A stretch of 64,000 bases of DNA. Origin: Rhizobium sp. P38BS-XIX (GTDB taxonomy: Bacteria; Pseudomonadota; Alphaproteobacteria; Rhizobiales; Rhizobiaceae). The stretch covers positions 1 to 64,000 of the forward strand of contig NZ_JABAIJ010000007.1 in NCBI RefSeq assembly GCF_012641435.1, given 5' to 3'. Shown here piece by piece: positions 18,186-26,609 of the stretch. The stretch's first letter is position 1; the number at the start of each line of letters is the position of its first letter. The position numbers and the translations under genes were made by a program. The notes under the pieces are model-generated. The model was not told the DNA's origin, ran no database searches, and saw nothing but the letters and a program-made list of their open reading frames with translations.

Positions 18186-19018
18186 TCCGTTGCTTCCTTC
18201 TGTACCTTCGGGGCGGCCTGCGGATAGACCTCCATCACGACGTCGTCGAGGAAGTAGGCGGTCATGCCGGGAACGGCGACGAGCTCGGTGGATACCGTCT
18301 CGCCAAGCTCATGGATGGCGGCGCCGACCAGGCGTTCGCCAGGCATTTCGCGTTCCATCTTGTCGAGGATGAAGGCGCCTGGCGGTGCCCAGACGACGGC
18401 GGTGTCGTTGAAGCGGCCTTCCCACGTCCAGTGCAGGTGGCCGCTGCCGAACAGCGCGACGTCATGAGCGGCAATAAGATCATACAGACGGCGACGCTGC
18501 GCCGGACGCACGCTCCAATAGCCCGTGTCACCTTCATCCGGGGCGTCGACGAACAGCGGCTTGTGCGCGAAGAGGGCAACGCGGCGGTCGCCGCGGCTTT
18601 CGAGCATCTGCTGCAGCCAGTCGAACTGCTTCTGCTCTTCGGCATCCTCGAAGCCCATCAGCAGGCTGTTCAGGCCGATCAGCCTCCAGTTGTCGACGTC
18701 CTTTGCCCAGTAATCAGGGCCGACGAGGCGCCGCCAGCGCTCCAGTCGCTCGGGGTTGACGGGCTGATGAGAGCCGGGCAGGTGGCCTACGTCGTGGTTG
18801 CCGGGTACGATCAGCATCGGCACGGAAACCTGCCGCATCAGATCCATCGAAAAGGTGAGGTCTTCATCCTTATCGGCGCCATCGACGCTCAGATCGCCGG
18901 TGTGAATGACCAGATCGGCGCCGCTTGCCTCGATCCATTTCGCCAGCGGCTCCCAATTGCCGTTGAAATGCGGCTTGTTGGGGCTCAAATGGGTGTCGGT
19001 GATCTGGATGATCTTCAA
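18182..19018 (-). CDS. calcineurin-like phosphodiesterase (CpdA/GpdQ type)
   Basis: The 278-aa binuclear metallophosphoesterase shows ITDTH (metal ligands Asp8, His10), HTGDLS with Asp42, GNHD at 73-76 and a late GSGHLHW with the GHxH ligands. It resembles the class III cyclic-nucleotide phosphodiesterase group, which also includes GpdQ, a glycerophosphodiester-cleaving enzyme. It has no signal peptide, so it is cytoplasmic. It is the first gene of the importer operon and overlaps the ATPase gene by 4 nt. The coupling suggests it hydrolyses the imported substrate, which would make that substrate a phosphodiester (inference). Confidence 0.87.
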   Translation of the reverse strand: MKIIQITDTHLSPNKPHFNGNWEPLAKWIEASGADLVIHTGDLSVDGADKDEDLTFSMDLMRQVSVPMLIVPGNHDVGHLPGSHQPVNPERLERWRRLVGPDYWAKDVDNWRLIGLNSLLMGFEDAEEQKQFDWLQQMLESRGDRRVALFAHKPLFVDAPDEGDTGYWSVRPAQRRRLYDLIAAHDVALFGSGHLHWTWEGRFNDTAVVWAPPGAFILDKMEREMPGERLVGAAIHELGETVSTELVAVPGMTAYFLDDVVMEVYPQAAPKVQKEATE

Positions 19019-19253
19019 GGCGCTTCTCCGAAGTCTTCAGAAAGGGTGCGCCAGCAAAAGGATTGCCTTCCAGCGGGCGCGTCTCTGCGCTCTCTTTAGA
19101 AGGCGCCCATGTCAGTTAGGTAACGGGCCTTTTCATCTGTTTTTCAGTTTTGTCACATGGCCGTCAAACGGCGCCGGCGGTTGCTTCGCAACGAATTGAA
19201 GCGGTGTACGCGGCCACGCCTGATGTTATAGAGCAGTGCGAAGGGGATCAGAT

Positions 19254-19463
19254 ATGTCAGACGAACAGAGCCGCATCATCAAACTCGAGGAAATTGTCGC
19301 CCACCAGGCAAAGACCATCGAGGAGCTTTCTGACCAGCTCGCCGAACAATGGAAGGTGGTGGAGCAGACGCGTCAAAAGCTTGATCGGCTGACCGAGCGC
19401 TTCCTGACGCTTGAGGAGCAATCGCTTAACGCTCCGGCTATTACCAAGCCGCCACATTACTGA
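19254..19463 (+). CDS. slyX: SlyX family protein
   Basis: The 69-aa coiled-coil protein (SRIIKLEEIVAHQAKTIEEL onward, heptad pattern) ends in the KPPHY tail that marks the SlyX family. The function is unknown; the family is widespread in proteobacteria and predicted to oligomerise. Start 19254 (MSDEQ) has AGGGGA upstream. It lies about 110 bp ahead of msrA on the same strand. Confidence 0.9.
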   Translation: MSDEQSRIIKLEEIVAHQAKTIEELSDQLAEQWKVVEQTRQKLDRLTERFLTLEEQSLNAPAITKPPHY

Positions 19464-19574
19464 TCAGGCGTTCACGTTTCGGTGTTACACGCGTGCGTGT
19501 GTAACATTCCCCCTGTTCTTCCCGTATTTCCTTCTGACCGAAGCGTGTACAATCGCGGTCGAGAGGAGAATGTC

Positions 19575-20327
19575 ATGAAGGTTTTATCGACAGATATAAT
19601 CCGCATTGGCTCGGCGCGGGTGGCGCGCTACGCCGGATTGATGGCAGCCACGGTGCTGGTTGCTGCTGTTGGCCTGCAGTTTGCTGGTCGGGCTGCGGCC
19701 GAGGATGCCCGGGTCATTCCCGCGCCCAGCATGGACGAAAAGGGCGCCTCGGCGAGCACGGAGACGGTGGTGCTTGCGGGCGGTTGCTTCTGGGGCGTTC
19801 AAGGCGTCTTCCAGCACGTCAACGGCGTCATCAGCGCGACGTCGGGGTATACGGGCGGCAGCAAGGATGCGGCTCACTATGAAATGGTGAGCTCGGGCGA
19901 TACGGGCCATGCCGAATCCGTGCGCATCGTCTTCGATCCACACAAGATCAGCTATGGGCACCTGCTGCAGATCTATTTCTCGGTGGCGCATGACCCGACC
20001 GAGCTGAATTACCAGGGGCCGGATAGCGGCACGCAATATCGCTCGGCCATCTTCCCGACCAGCCAGTCGCAAGTCGATGTCGCCAAGGCTTATATCGACC
20101 AGCTCAATCATGCCAAGGCTTTTGACGCCGCCATCGTCACCAAGATCGAGCCGGGCCGTCAATTCTATGCCGCCGAGGATTATCATCAGGATTTCCTGAC
20201 CACCCATCCGAGCTATCCCTATATCGTCATCAACGATCTGCCGAAGGTGAAGAGCCTGCAGCATCTCTTCCCCAAGGATTACCGTTCTGATCCGGTTCTG
20301 GTGATGGCGAGCGCAAGCGCAAACTGA
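19575..20327 (+). CDS. msrA: peptide-methionine (S)-S-oxide reductase, exported, single-cysteine form
   Basis: The 250-aa MsrA has the active-site GCFWG at 70-74 and the downstream FDPHKISYGHLLQIYF and DYHQDFL segments. The N-terminal 45 residues contain a hydrophobic helix ending AGRAAAE, so the enzyme is exported or anchored facing the periplasm. The catalytic Cys71 is the only cysteine in the protein; the usual C-terminal resolving cysteines are absent. It should reduce methionine-S-sulfoxide in envelope proteins but must be recycled by an outside thiol. GAGGAGA precedes the ATG at 19575. Confidence 0.92.
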   Translation: MKVLSTDIIRIGSARVARYAGLMAATVLVAAVGLQFAGRAAAEDARVIPAPSMDEKGASASTETVVLAGGCFWGVQGVFQHVNGVISATSGYTGGSKDAAHYEMVSSGDTGHAESVRIVFDPHKISYGHLLQIYFSVAHDPTELNYQGPDSGTQYRSAIFPTSQSQVDVAKAYIDQLNHAKAFDAAIVTKIEPGRQFYAAEDYHQDFLTTHPSYPYIVINDLPKVKSLQHLFPKDYRSDPVLVMASASAN

Positions 20328-20334
20328 CCAGCTG

Positions 20335-20365
20335 CGTGACCGGCGAGCGATGTCCGCCGGTCACG
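20335..20365 (+). terminator. GC-rich hairpin after msrA
   Basis: CGTGACCGGC (20335-20344) and GCCGGTCACG (20356-20365) form a perfect 10-bp stem with an 11-nt loop just after msrA. There is no T run, so it may act in termination with help or in mRNA protection. Confidence 0.55.
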
Positions 20366-20450
20366 GCCGCCCTGCAAGAAATGCTCGTTACTCCTGGCTC
20401 GTCTGGTGTATTGGTGCCTCACCAGAGTGTCATCGAGAGTGCGTTTCGCC

Positions 20451-21374
20451 ATGATCGTCCGCGACCGGCCGAATCTCTTCCAGCTTTTCTTCATCGTTCG
20501 CGGGTCGATCATCCGGCGCATCCTGCCGCAGATCATCGTCATCTTCCTGATGTCGGCCCTGATCGTTTGGGGGCATGAGGAGCGGCCGAACCTCGTCGTC
20601 TCGTTCAACGGCTCGCCGCTTGCGCTGCTTGGTATCGCGCTTTCGATCTTTCTCGGCTTTCGCAACAACGCTGCCTACGACCGTTGGTGGGAAGGGCGGC
20701 GCGACTGGGGACAGCTTGTATATGTGGCGCGCGGCTTTGCCCGCCAGACACTCGTTCTCGATGCCGCGGGCGAGAGCGGCGTCGCGGCAAGAAAGAACCT
20801 GCTGCGTCTGACGATGGCGTTCGCGCAGGCGCTCGTCTGTCTCCTGCGGCCTGGCAGCGATGAAACGAAGGTGTTGCGTCTGCTGACTTCAAGCGAGGCG
20901 GAGTTTTATCGAGCGGCTCAAAACCGCGCCGATCTCATCCTGCGGCTGATGTCAGCCGATCTGGCGCGATTGAAGGCATCGGGTGTGATTTCGGATATCC
21001 AATACCAGATGCTGGATATCAGCATCGGCCAGATGGGTGCGGTGCAGGCTGCCTGCGAGCGTCTTCGCAGCACGCCGCTGCCCTTCGGCTACACGCTGCT
21101 CTTGCACCGCACCGCCTATCTCTTCTGCTTCCTGCTTCCCTTCGGTTATGTGGATACGCTCGGATGGGGATCGCCATTTGTGACGACCCTCATTGCCTAT
21201 GCCTTCTTCGGCCTCGATGCGCTCGGTGATGAGTTGGAAGATCCTTTCGGCCAGCGCTCCAATGCCCTCGCCATCGGCGCTCTTGCCGATACGATCGAGA
21301 TCAATCTGCGCGAAGCGCTCGGAGAAACCGACCTGCCGCCGCTGCCGCAGCCCAAGGATTTCGTGCTGATGTAA
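20451..21374 (+). CDS. bestrophin-like (UPF0187/YneE) membrane protein
   Basis: The 307-aa membrane protein shows the bestrophin-family pattern: an N-terminal MIVRDRPNLFQLFFIVRGSI, the membrane stretch IIVIFLMSALIVW, then SIFLGFRNNAAYDRWWEGRR. The NxxAYxRWWEGR signature is well preserved. Bacterial members form pentameric ion channels in the inner membrane; cation selectivity is reported for some. The start at 20451 avoids an upstream extension without support. The next gene on the same strand is an ECF sigma factor about 65 bp on, but an ECF-type promoter lies between them. Confidence 0.88.
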   Translation: MIVRDRPNLFQLFFIVRGSIIRRILPQIIVIFLMSALIVWGHEERPNLVVSFNGSPLALLGIALSIFLGFRNNAAYDRWWEGRRDWGQLVYVARGFARQTLVLDAAGESGVAARKNLLRLTMAFAQALVCLLRPGSDETKVLRLLTSSEAEFYRAAQNRADLILRLMSADLARLKASGVISDIQYQMLDISIGQMGAVQAACERLRSTPLPFGYTLLLHRTAYLFCFLLPFGYVDTLGWGSPFVTTLIAYAFFGLDALGDELEDPFGQRSNALAIGALADTIEINLREALGETDLPPLPQPKDFVLM

Positions 21375-21403
21375 AAATCAGCAAAAAATATTCGAAGGGC
21401 GAT

Positions 21404-21429
21404 GGAATAGAATCCGAAGTGGTTCCGTA
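21404..21429 (+). promoter_or_regulatory. candidate ECF-type promoter of the sigma factor gene
   Basis: GGAAT (21404-21408), a 17-nt spacer and CGTA (21426-21429) resemble the GGAAC/CGTT layout of ECF promoters. It lies immediately ahead of the sigma gene, as expected for autoregulation. A transcript start 6-8 nt downstream would fall almost on the ATG at 21439. Confidence 0.5.
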
Positions 21430-21438
21430 TATAGGTGT

Positions 21439-21978
21439 ATGGAACGCAAAGGACGCACATTCGATGTTTTGGGGCAGCTCGGTTCGCTGAGACGTTATGC
21501 CCGCTCGCTCGTGCGCAACGCGGACGAGGCCGAAGATCTGGTGCACGACGCACTGGTCAAGGCATACGAGCGCAAGGCCTCTTTCAGGCGCGACGGCAAT
21601 CTGCGCACCTGGCTGCTATCGATCCTGCACAATGTGCATATCGACCGCATTCGCCAGAAGAAGTCGCTGAACCGTCGTCATGAGGAGGCTGCGGCCGATC
21701 TCGAAACGGCGCTGCCGGCATCGCAGGATCATACGGTTCGTTTGAGCCAGGTCCGCGAAGCCTTCTTCAGTCTGCCGGAGGAGCAGCGCGAGGCGCTGCA
21801 TCTGGTGGCGATCGAGGACCTCTCCTATCAGGAGGCGGCATCCGCACTTGGCATTCCTGTTGGTACGCTGATGTCCCGCATTGCGCGGGCACGGGCGAGC
21901 CTGCGCAATTTCGAGGAGGCTGCCTCCAAGGTTTCACATCTGCGGCTTATCGAGGGAGGCGGCAATGAAAATCGTTGA
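21439..21978 (+). CDS. ECF RNA polymerase sigma factor
   Basis: The 179-aa protein contains sigma region 2 (LRRYARSLVRNADEAEDLVH to about residue 75) and region 4 (LPEEQREALHLVAIEDLSYQ to about 160), with no region 1 or 3, as in extracytoplasmic-function sigma factors. The next gene overlaps its end by 14 nt and is a one-helix membrane protein that fits a cognate anti-sigma factor. No clear ribosome binding site lies before the ATG at 21439; translation from a leaderless mRNA or a later start is possible. Confidence 0.9.
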   Translation: MERKGRTFDVLGQLGSLRRYARSLVRNADEAEDLVHDALVKAYERKASFRRDGNLRTWLLSILHNVHIDRIRQKKSLNRRHEEAAADLETALPASQDHTVRLSQVREAFFSLPEEQREALHLVAIEDLSYQEAASALGIPVGTLMSRIARARASLRNFEEAASKVSHLRLIEGGGNENR

Positions 21979-22735
21979 TCCGATCATCGATACCGATCTC
22001 GACGCTTATGTCGATGGCGAGCTCACGCTCGCGCGGCGGGTCGAGGTGGAGTCCTATCTCTCGGAGCATCCGGAGATCGCCGCCAAGGTCATGGCGGACA
22101 TGAGTATCCGCGGCGAGCTGCGCATGGCGCTGGCCGGAGAGGGGCATGTGGTGCGGGCCGAAACGCGGGAAGCCGCCCGTCGGCTGGAGCGTGGGCTGGT
22201 GTACGGCCGCATGCTCGGCTCCTTTCAAAGGGTTGCCGCCGTTGCCGTATTGGTAACGGCTGGCTGGGTTGCGCATACGTCCTTCGGCGCCTTCACGGCG
22301 AGCGAGGTCAGCGCTTCCACACGGCCGCCGGCCTTCGTTGACGATGCGGTCCGCGCTTATAAGACGACAGCCGTCCGGGAAGAAATAAAGCCGCAGGCTG
22401 CGGCCGAAAATTACAATCCGGAAGAAATCCGCGCATCGACGGCGATCGTCCTGCCGGAACTCCCGGGTGGGTGGCGCGTCACGGACGCGCAGATCTATCC
22501 GTCCGAATTCGGTCCGAGCGTCGAAATGATGGTCGATGCCGGCAAGGACGGGCATTTGTCACTGTTCGCCGTGCGTCCGGGAACCTTCGCCGTCAAGGAT
22601 GTCAGTCACGTCAAGCGTGACGATGTCCAGGCTGCCTACTGGCAGATCGGCGAAGTCGCCTACGCACTGATCGGTAATGGCCAGGCGGGTCAACTTGACG
22701 GCGATGCCGAAAAGCTCGCCCGCAGCCTGTACTAG
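21965..22735 (+). CDS. anti-sigma factor, single-pass membrane protein
   Basis: 256 aa. The N-terminal region LDAYVDGELTLARRVEVESY matches the anti-sigma domain of RsiW/ChrR-type regulators but lacks the Cys/His zinc ligands. One hydrophobic helix (VAAVAVLVTAGWVAHTSFGA, about residues 83-102) separates a cytoplasmic N-terminus from a periplasmic C-terminus of about 150 residues. The layout suggests that it holds the sigma factor at the membrane and senses an envelope signal. The start at 21965 has GGGAGG upstream and overlaps the sigma gene, so the two should be coupled. Confidence 0.85.
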   Translation: MKIVDPIIDTDLDAYVDGELTLARRVEVESYLSEHPEIAAKVMADMSIRGELRMALAGEGHVVRAETREAARRLERGLVYGRMLGSFQRVAAVAVLVTAGWVAHTSFGAFTASEVSASTRPPAFVDDAVRAYKTTAVREEIKPQAAAENYNPEEIRASTAIVLPELPGGWRVTDAQIYPSEFGPSVEMMVDAGKDGHLSLFAVRPGTFAVKDVSHVKRDDVQAAYWQIGEVAYALIGNGQAGQLDGDAEKLARSLY

Positions 22736-22757
22736 TTTGAGTTAAAGGAGAACGACC

Positions 22758-23474
22758 ATGAATCCGACCAATCCGCGATACGGCTACGGCGCCGCCGCTG
22801 GCTCGCAGGCGCTCTTCGATGAAGGTTTGCGCAAGCACATGCTGCGCGTCTACAATTACATGGGCATCGGCCTTGTCGTGACCGGCATCGTCGCGCTGAT
22901 CGTCGGTACGACGCCGGCGCTCTATGTGCCGATCTTCCAGAGCCCGCTGAAGTGGGTCGTCATGCTGGCGCCGCTCGCCTTCGTGCTGTTCTTCTCGTTC
23001 CGCATCCAGTCCATGTCGGCAAGCACGGCACAGACGATGTTCTGGGCATTCTGCGTGGTCATGGGCCTGTCACTGGCCTCGGTTTTCCTGGTCTTCACCG
23101 GCACGAGCATCGCCCGCACCTTCTTCATCGCCGCGACCATGTTCGGCGCGACCAGCCTCTACGGCTATACGACGAAGCGTGATCTTTCCAACATCGGCTC
23201 GTTCCTGATGATGGGTCTGTTCGGTGTGATCCTTGCCAGCATCGTCAATATCTTCCTGGGCTCAAGCGCGCTGCAGTTTGCAATCTCGGTAATCGGCATC
23301 GTGGTCTTCGTCGGCCTGACCGCCTGGGATACGCAGAACATCAAGGAACAGTATGCCGAAAACTACGATCAGGAATCGCAGCAGAAGCTTGCCGTCTTCG
23401 GTGCCCTGTCGCTCTACCTGAACTTCGTCAATATCTTCCAGCTGCTGCTGAACTTCACCGGCGAGCGGGAATAG
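22758..23474 (+). CDS. Bax inhibitor-1 / YccA family membrane protein
   Basis: The 238-aa protein has about seven hydrophobic helices and the BI-1 pattern: an N-terminal soluble stretch ending GLRKHMLRVYNYMGIGLVVT, and a C-terminal GLTAWDTQNIKEQY followed by LYLNFVNIFQLLLNF. Bacterial relatives (YetJ, YccA) act in calcium leak or in modulating FtsH. AAAGGAGA precedes the ATG. It starts only 22 nt after the anti-sigma gene, so it is probably co-transcribed with the sigma/anti-sigma pair, and a strong terminator ends the unit. Confidence 0.9.
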   Translation: MNPTNPRYGYGAAAGSQALFDEGLRKHMLRVYNYMGIGLVVTGIVALIVGTTPALYVPIFQSPLKWVVMLAPLAFVLFFSFRIQSMSASTAQTMFWAFCVVMGLSLASVFLVFTGTSIARTFFIAATMFGATSLYGYTTKRDLSNIGSFLMMGLFGVILASIVNIFLGSSALQFAISVIGIVVFVGLTAWDTQNIKEQYAENYDQESQQKLAVFGALSLYLNFVNIFQLLLNFTGERE

Positions 23475-23544
23475 TATCGGAATAAAGCTTGAGCACGGTC
23501 TGAGCCAAAAGACACTCCACGTTTTTGGTGATCGTGTTCTGGAA

Positions 23545-23576
23545 ATGCGTCTCCCTGGGGGCTTGTTGAGACGCAT
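23545..23576. repeat. inverted repeat preceding the terminator
   Basis: ATGCGTCTC (23545-23553) and GAGACGCAT (23568-23576) form a 9-bp stem around a 14-nt loop, directly ahead of the stronger hairpin at 23580. Confidence 0.6.
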
Positions 23577-23579
23577 GAC

Positions 23580-23621
23580 GCGCCTGCAGTATCTGCGCCG
23601 ATACTGCAGGCGCAATTTTTT
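23580..23621 (+). terminator. strong rho-independent terminator
   Basis: A perfect 14-bp stem (23580-23593 with 23600-23613, arm GCGCCTGCAGTATC) has a 6-nt loop and is followed by AA and six T (23616-23621). It ends the sigma / anti-sigma / BI-1 unit. Confidence 0.92.
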
Positions 23622-23870
23622 GAGCGTGTCGGACACACGTGTTCAGACGCCTTACGACCGCGACATGCTTAAAATCAAAGACATGCAATGCTGGAAGAAA
23701 AGCCTGGAAATCGCGACGAGATTTATGTGATGGCGACACTCGCCTTGAATCGTCTTGCCGGCAGCTTTCTGCCCTAGGCGTGCCTGTCGCGCCGATTTCC
23801 CAGCCACGGTTTGATTTTCCCGGCTGCCTTTGCCAAGTTGTGCTATCGATTTCGCACACGGGTTTGAGCG
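23622..23870. other. intergenic stretch without a recognised gene
   Basis: With the terminator region before it, about 396 bp lie between two genes. I see no supported reading frame or RNA fold here beyond the two hairpins already listed. Confidence 0.5.
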
Positions 23871-24425
23871 GTGGCAAGATGGTGGCAACGACTATGTTTC
23901 GCATTGGGGATCGTCCAGACGCTGGCGATGTCGTCCATGGCTGGTGAGGCGCCCAAGGAAGTCGCCCGGTTGACCGAGGCCGTGAAGGCCATACCCGGCG
24001 TGACGGATGCCGAACTCGGCAAGGTCTATCTGCCCCATGTGGCCGTTTCGGATCTTTCGCTGCCCGGTGCCTACGCCGATCTGCCTGCTGCTGCCCTGCG
24101 CAGAACGAACGGGGCCTTGCCGGAGGAATTGCTGCTCTCGATCGGTTTTTCGATCGAGCGGGACGAAAAAGGTCTGAAGGCACTCGAATTTCTGGCCTGG
24201 TGGACGCGGGATCGCGCACGTGGCGGCGAAAACATGCAGCTGCGCGCGCTCGCACTGCCGCCGATGGCCGCAAATACCAAACAGCTCGGCCAGACCCTGC
24301 GCTTTACCATCGACTGGTTCTACAGCAATCCTTCACAGGATATGGGGGTGGTGCTGAAAGCGCTCGATGAAGCCGGGGCCTCTTTGGAACAGGCAACGAA
24401 AATCTATCGCCCCGCCTTCGAATAA
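23871..24425 (+). CDS. hypothetical exported protein
   Basis: I do not recognise the family. The 184-aa product begins at a GTG with a basic, hydrophobic N-terminus (MARWWQRLCFALGIVQTLAM) and a possible cleavage after MSSMAGEA, so it is likely exported. The rest is a mixed alpha/beta sequence with no cysteine beyond the signal region and no known motif. The ribosome binding site is weak, so the start is uncertain. It converges with the galactonate dehydratase gene. Confidence 0.6.
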   Translation: MARWWQRLCFALGIVQTLAMSSMAGEAPKEVARLTEAVKAIPGVTDAELGKVYLPHVAVSDLSLPGAYADLPAAALRRTNGALPEELLLSIGFSIERDEKGLKALEFLAWWTRDRARGGENMQLRALALPPMAANTKQLGQTLRFTIDWFYSNPSQDMGVVLKALDEAGASLEQATKIYRPAFE

Positions 24426-24525
24426 GCTTGCGTCATAAGAATTGTCCGGCAACCGCCATGACGCGATCACCGGCCAATTTAGCCAGAATTCCAATCCTCC
24501 GCCTCAGGCAGCGAAGGCTATCTTT

Positions 24526-25674
24526 TTACCACTCTGCGACGCTGCCGTCCTCGTGACGCCAGACGGGATTGCGCCAGCGATGGCCTTCCTTGGCGCGTTC
24601 GATGACATAGGCCTCGTCGACCTCGATGCCGAGGCCCGGTCCCTGCGGGATCGAGACGAAACCGTCGGCATACTGGAATACCTCCTTGTTGGAGATGTAA
24701 TCGAGGATGTCGTTGCCCTTGTTGTAGTGGATACCGAGGCTCTGCTCCTGGATGAAGGCATTGTAGCTGACGGCATCGACCTGAAGGCAGGCGGCAAGCG
24801 CGATCGGGCCGAGCGGGCAATGCGGAGCCAGCGCCACGTCATAGGCCTCCGCCATCGCAGCGATCTTGCGGCATTCGGTAATGCCGCCGGCGTGGCTGAG
24901 ATCCGGCTGGAGAATGTCGACATAGCCGTCCGACAGCACCGACTTGAAGTCCCAACGCGAATAGAGGCGCTCACCCAAGGCGATCGGCGTCGAGCAATGA
25001 TTGGCGATTTCCTTCAGCGCCTCGCGGTTTTCCGACAGCACCGGCTCCTCGATGAACAGCAGCTTGTAGGGTTCGAGCTCCTTGGCCAGCACCTTGGCCA
25101 TCGGCCGGTGGACGCGACCATGGAAATCGACGCCGATGCCGACATAAGGGCCGATCGCCTCACGGATGGTGGCGATGGTTTCAACCGCCTTTTCCACCTT
25201 GTCGTAGGTGTCGACGATCTGCATCTCCTCGCAACCGTTGAGCTTGATCGCCTTGAAGCCGCGGGCAACGACGTCCTTGGCGTTGTTGGCGACGTCGGAG
25301 GGGCGGTCGCCACCGATCCAGGAATAGACCTTGATCCTGTCGCGCACCTGACCGCCGAGCAGCGAGTGGATCGGCTGGCCGAGCGCCTTGCCCTTGATAT
25401 CCCAGAGCGCCTGGTCGATGCCGGCAAGCGCCGACATGTGCACGGCGCCGCCGCGATAGAAGCCGGCGCGGTACATGACGTTCCAGTGATCCTCGATCAG
25501 GAAAGGATCCTTGCCAATCAGATAGTCTTCCAGTTCGTGCACGGCTGCCTGCACCGTCAGGGCACGCCCTTCGACCACCGGCTCGCCCCAGCCGACGACG
25601 CCTTCATCCGTCTCGATCTTCAGGAACAGCCAGCGCGGGGGAACGATATAGGTCGTCAGCTTGGTGATTTTCAT
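24526..25674 (-). CDS. dgoD: D-galactonate dehydratase
   Basis: The 382-aa enolase-superfamily enzyme matches galactonate dehydratase in length and in the string LLFIEEPVLSENREALKEIA. The metal-binding Asp is in GVDFHGRVH, the Glu in IEEPV and GERLY, and the His region is APHCPLGPIALAACLQ. It removes water from D-galactonate to give 2-dehydro-3-deoxygalactonate. It is followed upstream by a GntR/FCD regulator gene 31 nt away on the same strand, as for the DgoR system. The kinase and aldolase of the pathway are not in this window. Confidence 0.92.
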   Translation of the reverse strand: MKITKLTTYIVPPRWLFLKIETDEGVVGWGEPVVEGRALTVQAAVHELEDYLIGKDPFLIEDHWNVMYRAGFYRGGAVHMSALAGIDQALWDIKGKALGQPIHSLLGGQVRDRIKVYSWIGGDRPSDVANNAKDVVARGFKAIKLNGCEEMQIVDTYDKVEKAVETIATIREAIGPYVGIGVDFHGRVHRPMAKVLAKELEPYKLLFIEEPVLSENREALKEIANHCSTPIALGERLYSRWDFKSVLSDGYVDILQPDLSHAGGITECRKIAAMAEAYDVALAPHCPLGPIALAACLQVDAVSYNAFIQEQSLGIHYNKGNDILDYISNKEVFQYADGFVSIPQGPGLGIEVDEAYVIERAKEGHRWRNPVWRHEDGSVAEW

Positions 25675-25705
25675 GGGATTGTTTCCGTTTGGCTTTGGGT
25701 TGCGT

Positions 25706-26500
25706 TCAGCGGCGAGTGGCCGCAGATGTCGGGGTTTCGGAATTTGGTTTGCGGCCGTCGTCCAGCCGTCTCTCTACGGCAAGATCGCGGGCGGCAAGAT
25801 CAAGCATGCGATGTGCGCAGTCGCGAGCCACAGCGCGATCGCGCAGGCGAAGCGCCTCTACAAGTTCGCCATGGACAACGATCGCGTCGTCACGGCTGCG
25901 TGCGGCTACGTTCGAGGCGTGGAGCACATATCGGAGGCCGGCATGCATCGCGCTCGACAGGCGGCGGAAGACCTGATTGTGGCTGGCGCTCAATAGGACA
26001 TTGTGGAACGCCAGATCAGCCTCGGTAAAGCGTTCCGGGTCATCGGCGCTGTCGCGCATCTGCCGCCAGGCATTGTCGAGATCGGCGATTTCCTGCGCGG
26101 TCGCACGTTCTGCGGCATATTCGGCGGCAGCGGGTTCGATGGTCCGGCGAGCCTCGAGAATCGAGCCGAGAATATCGAACTTGGCGATATACGGGCCCAT
26201 CCACTCCAGCACATCCTGATCGAGGATGTTCCAGTCGTCCCTATCGCAAACCGTGGTGCCGATACGCGGCTTGCCACGCACGAGTCCCTTCGATTCCAGA
26301 ACTTTGAGAGATTCGCGGATGACGGTGCGGCTGACGCCGTAAATCGTGCAAAGATCGTTCTCGCGCGGCAAGGTCGATCCGGAGGGATAGTGTTCAGAGC
26401 AGATGTGGGCGGCAATCGATGCCGTCACATTCTTGCGCACGCGGGGACGCCGCGCGGGCTGAGTTGAGGAGCCGTGCCCCTGTCCTTCAACCGAATCCAC
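25706..26500 (-). CDS. GntR/FCD family regulator, DgoR-like
   Basis: The 264-aa protein has an N-terminal winged helix (GSTLPRENDLCTIYGVSRTV) and a C-terminal FCD all-helical sensor. The FCD metal/ligand residues fit DLAFH, HGELVEAL and DCAHRML. It is the first gene of a two-gene unit with the galactonate dehydratase, so it probably represses that unit and responds to galactonate. The N-terminal 20 residues are low in structure and the start could be a few codons later. A 12-bp inverted repeat lies about 110 bp upstream. Confidence 0.88.
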   Translation of the reverse strand: MDSVEGQGHGSSTQPARRPRVRKNVTASIAAHICSEHYPSGSTLPRENDLCTIYGVSRTVIRESLKVLESKGLVRGKPRIGTTVCDRDDWNILDQDVLEWMGPYIAKFDILGSILEARRTIEPAAAEYAAERATAQEIADLDNAWRQMRDSADDPERFTEADLAFHNVLLSASHNQVFRRLSSAMHAGLRYVLHASNVAARSRDDAIVVHGELVEALRLRDRAVARDCAHRMLDLAARDLAVERRLDDGRKPNSETPTSAATRR

Positions 26501-26609
26501 CCTAACTCCCCCAAGTCACGCGAATGTTCCCAAACCTTCCATTCCGGAAGGTCAATGCCGCCTTCATCGTTTCATGCGGAGACATCGATCACAGCGCAGA
26601 AGATACATC

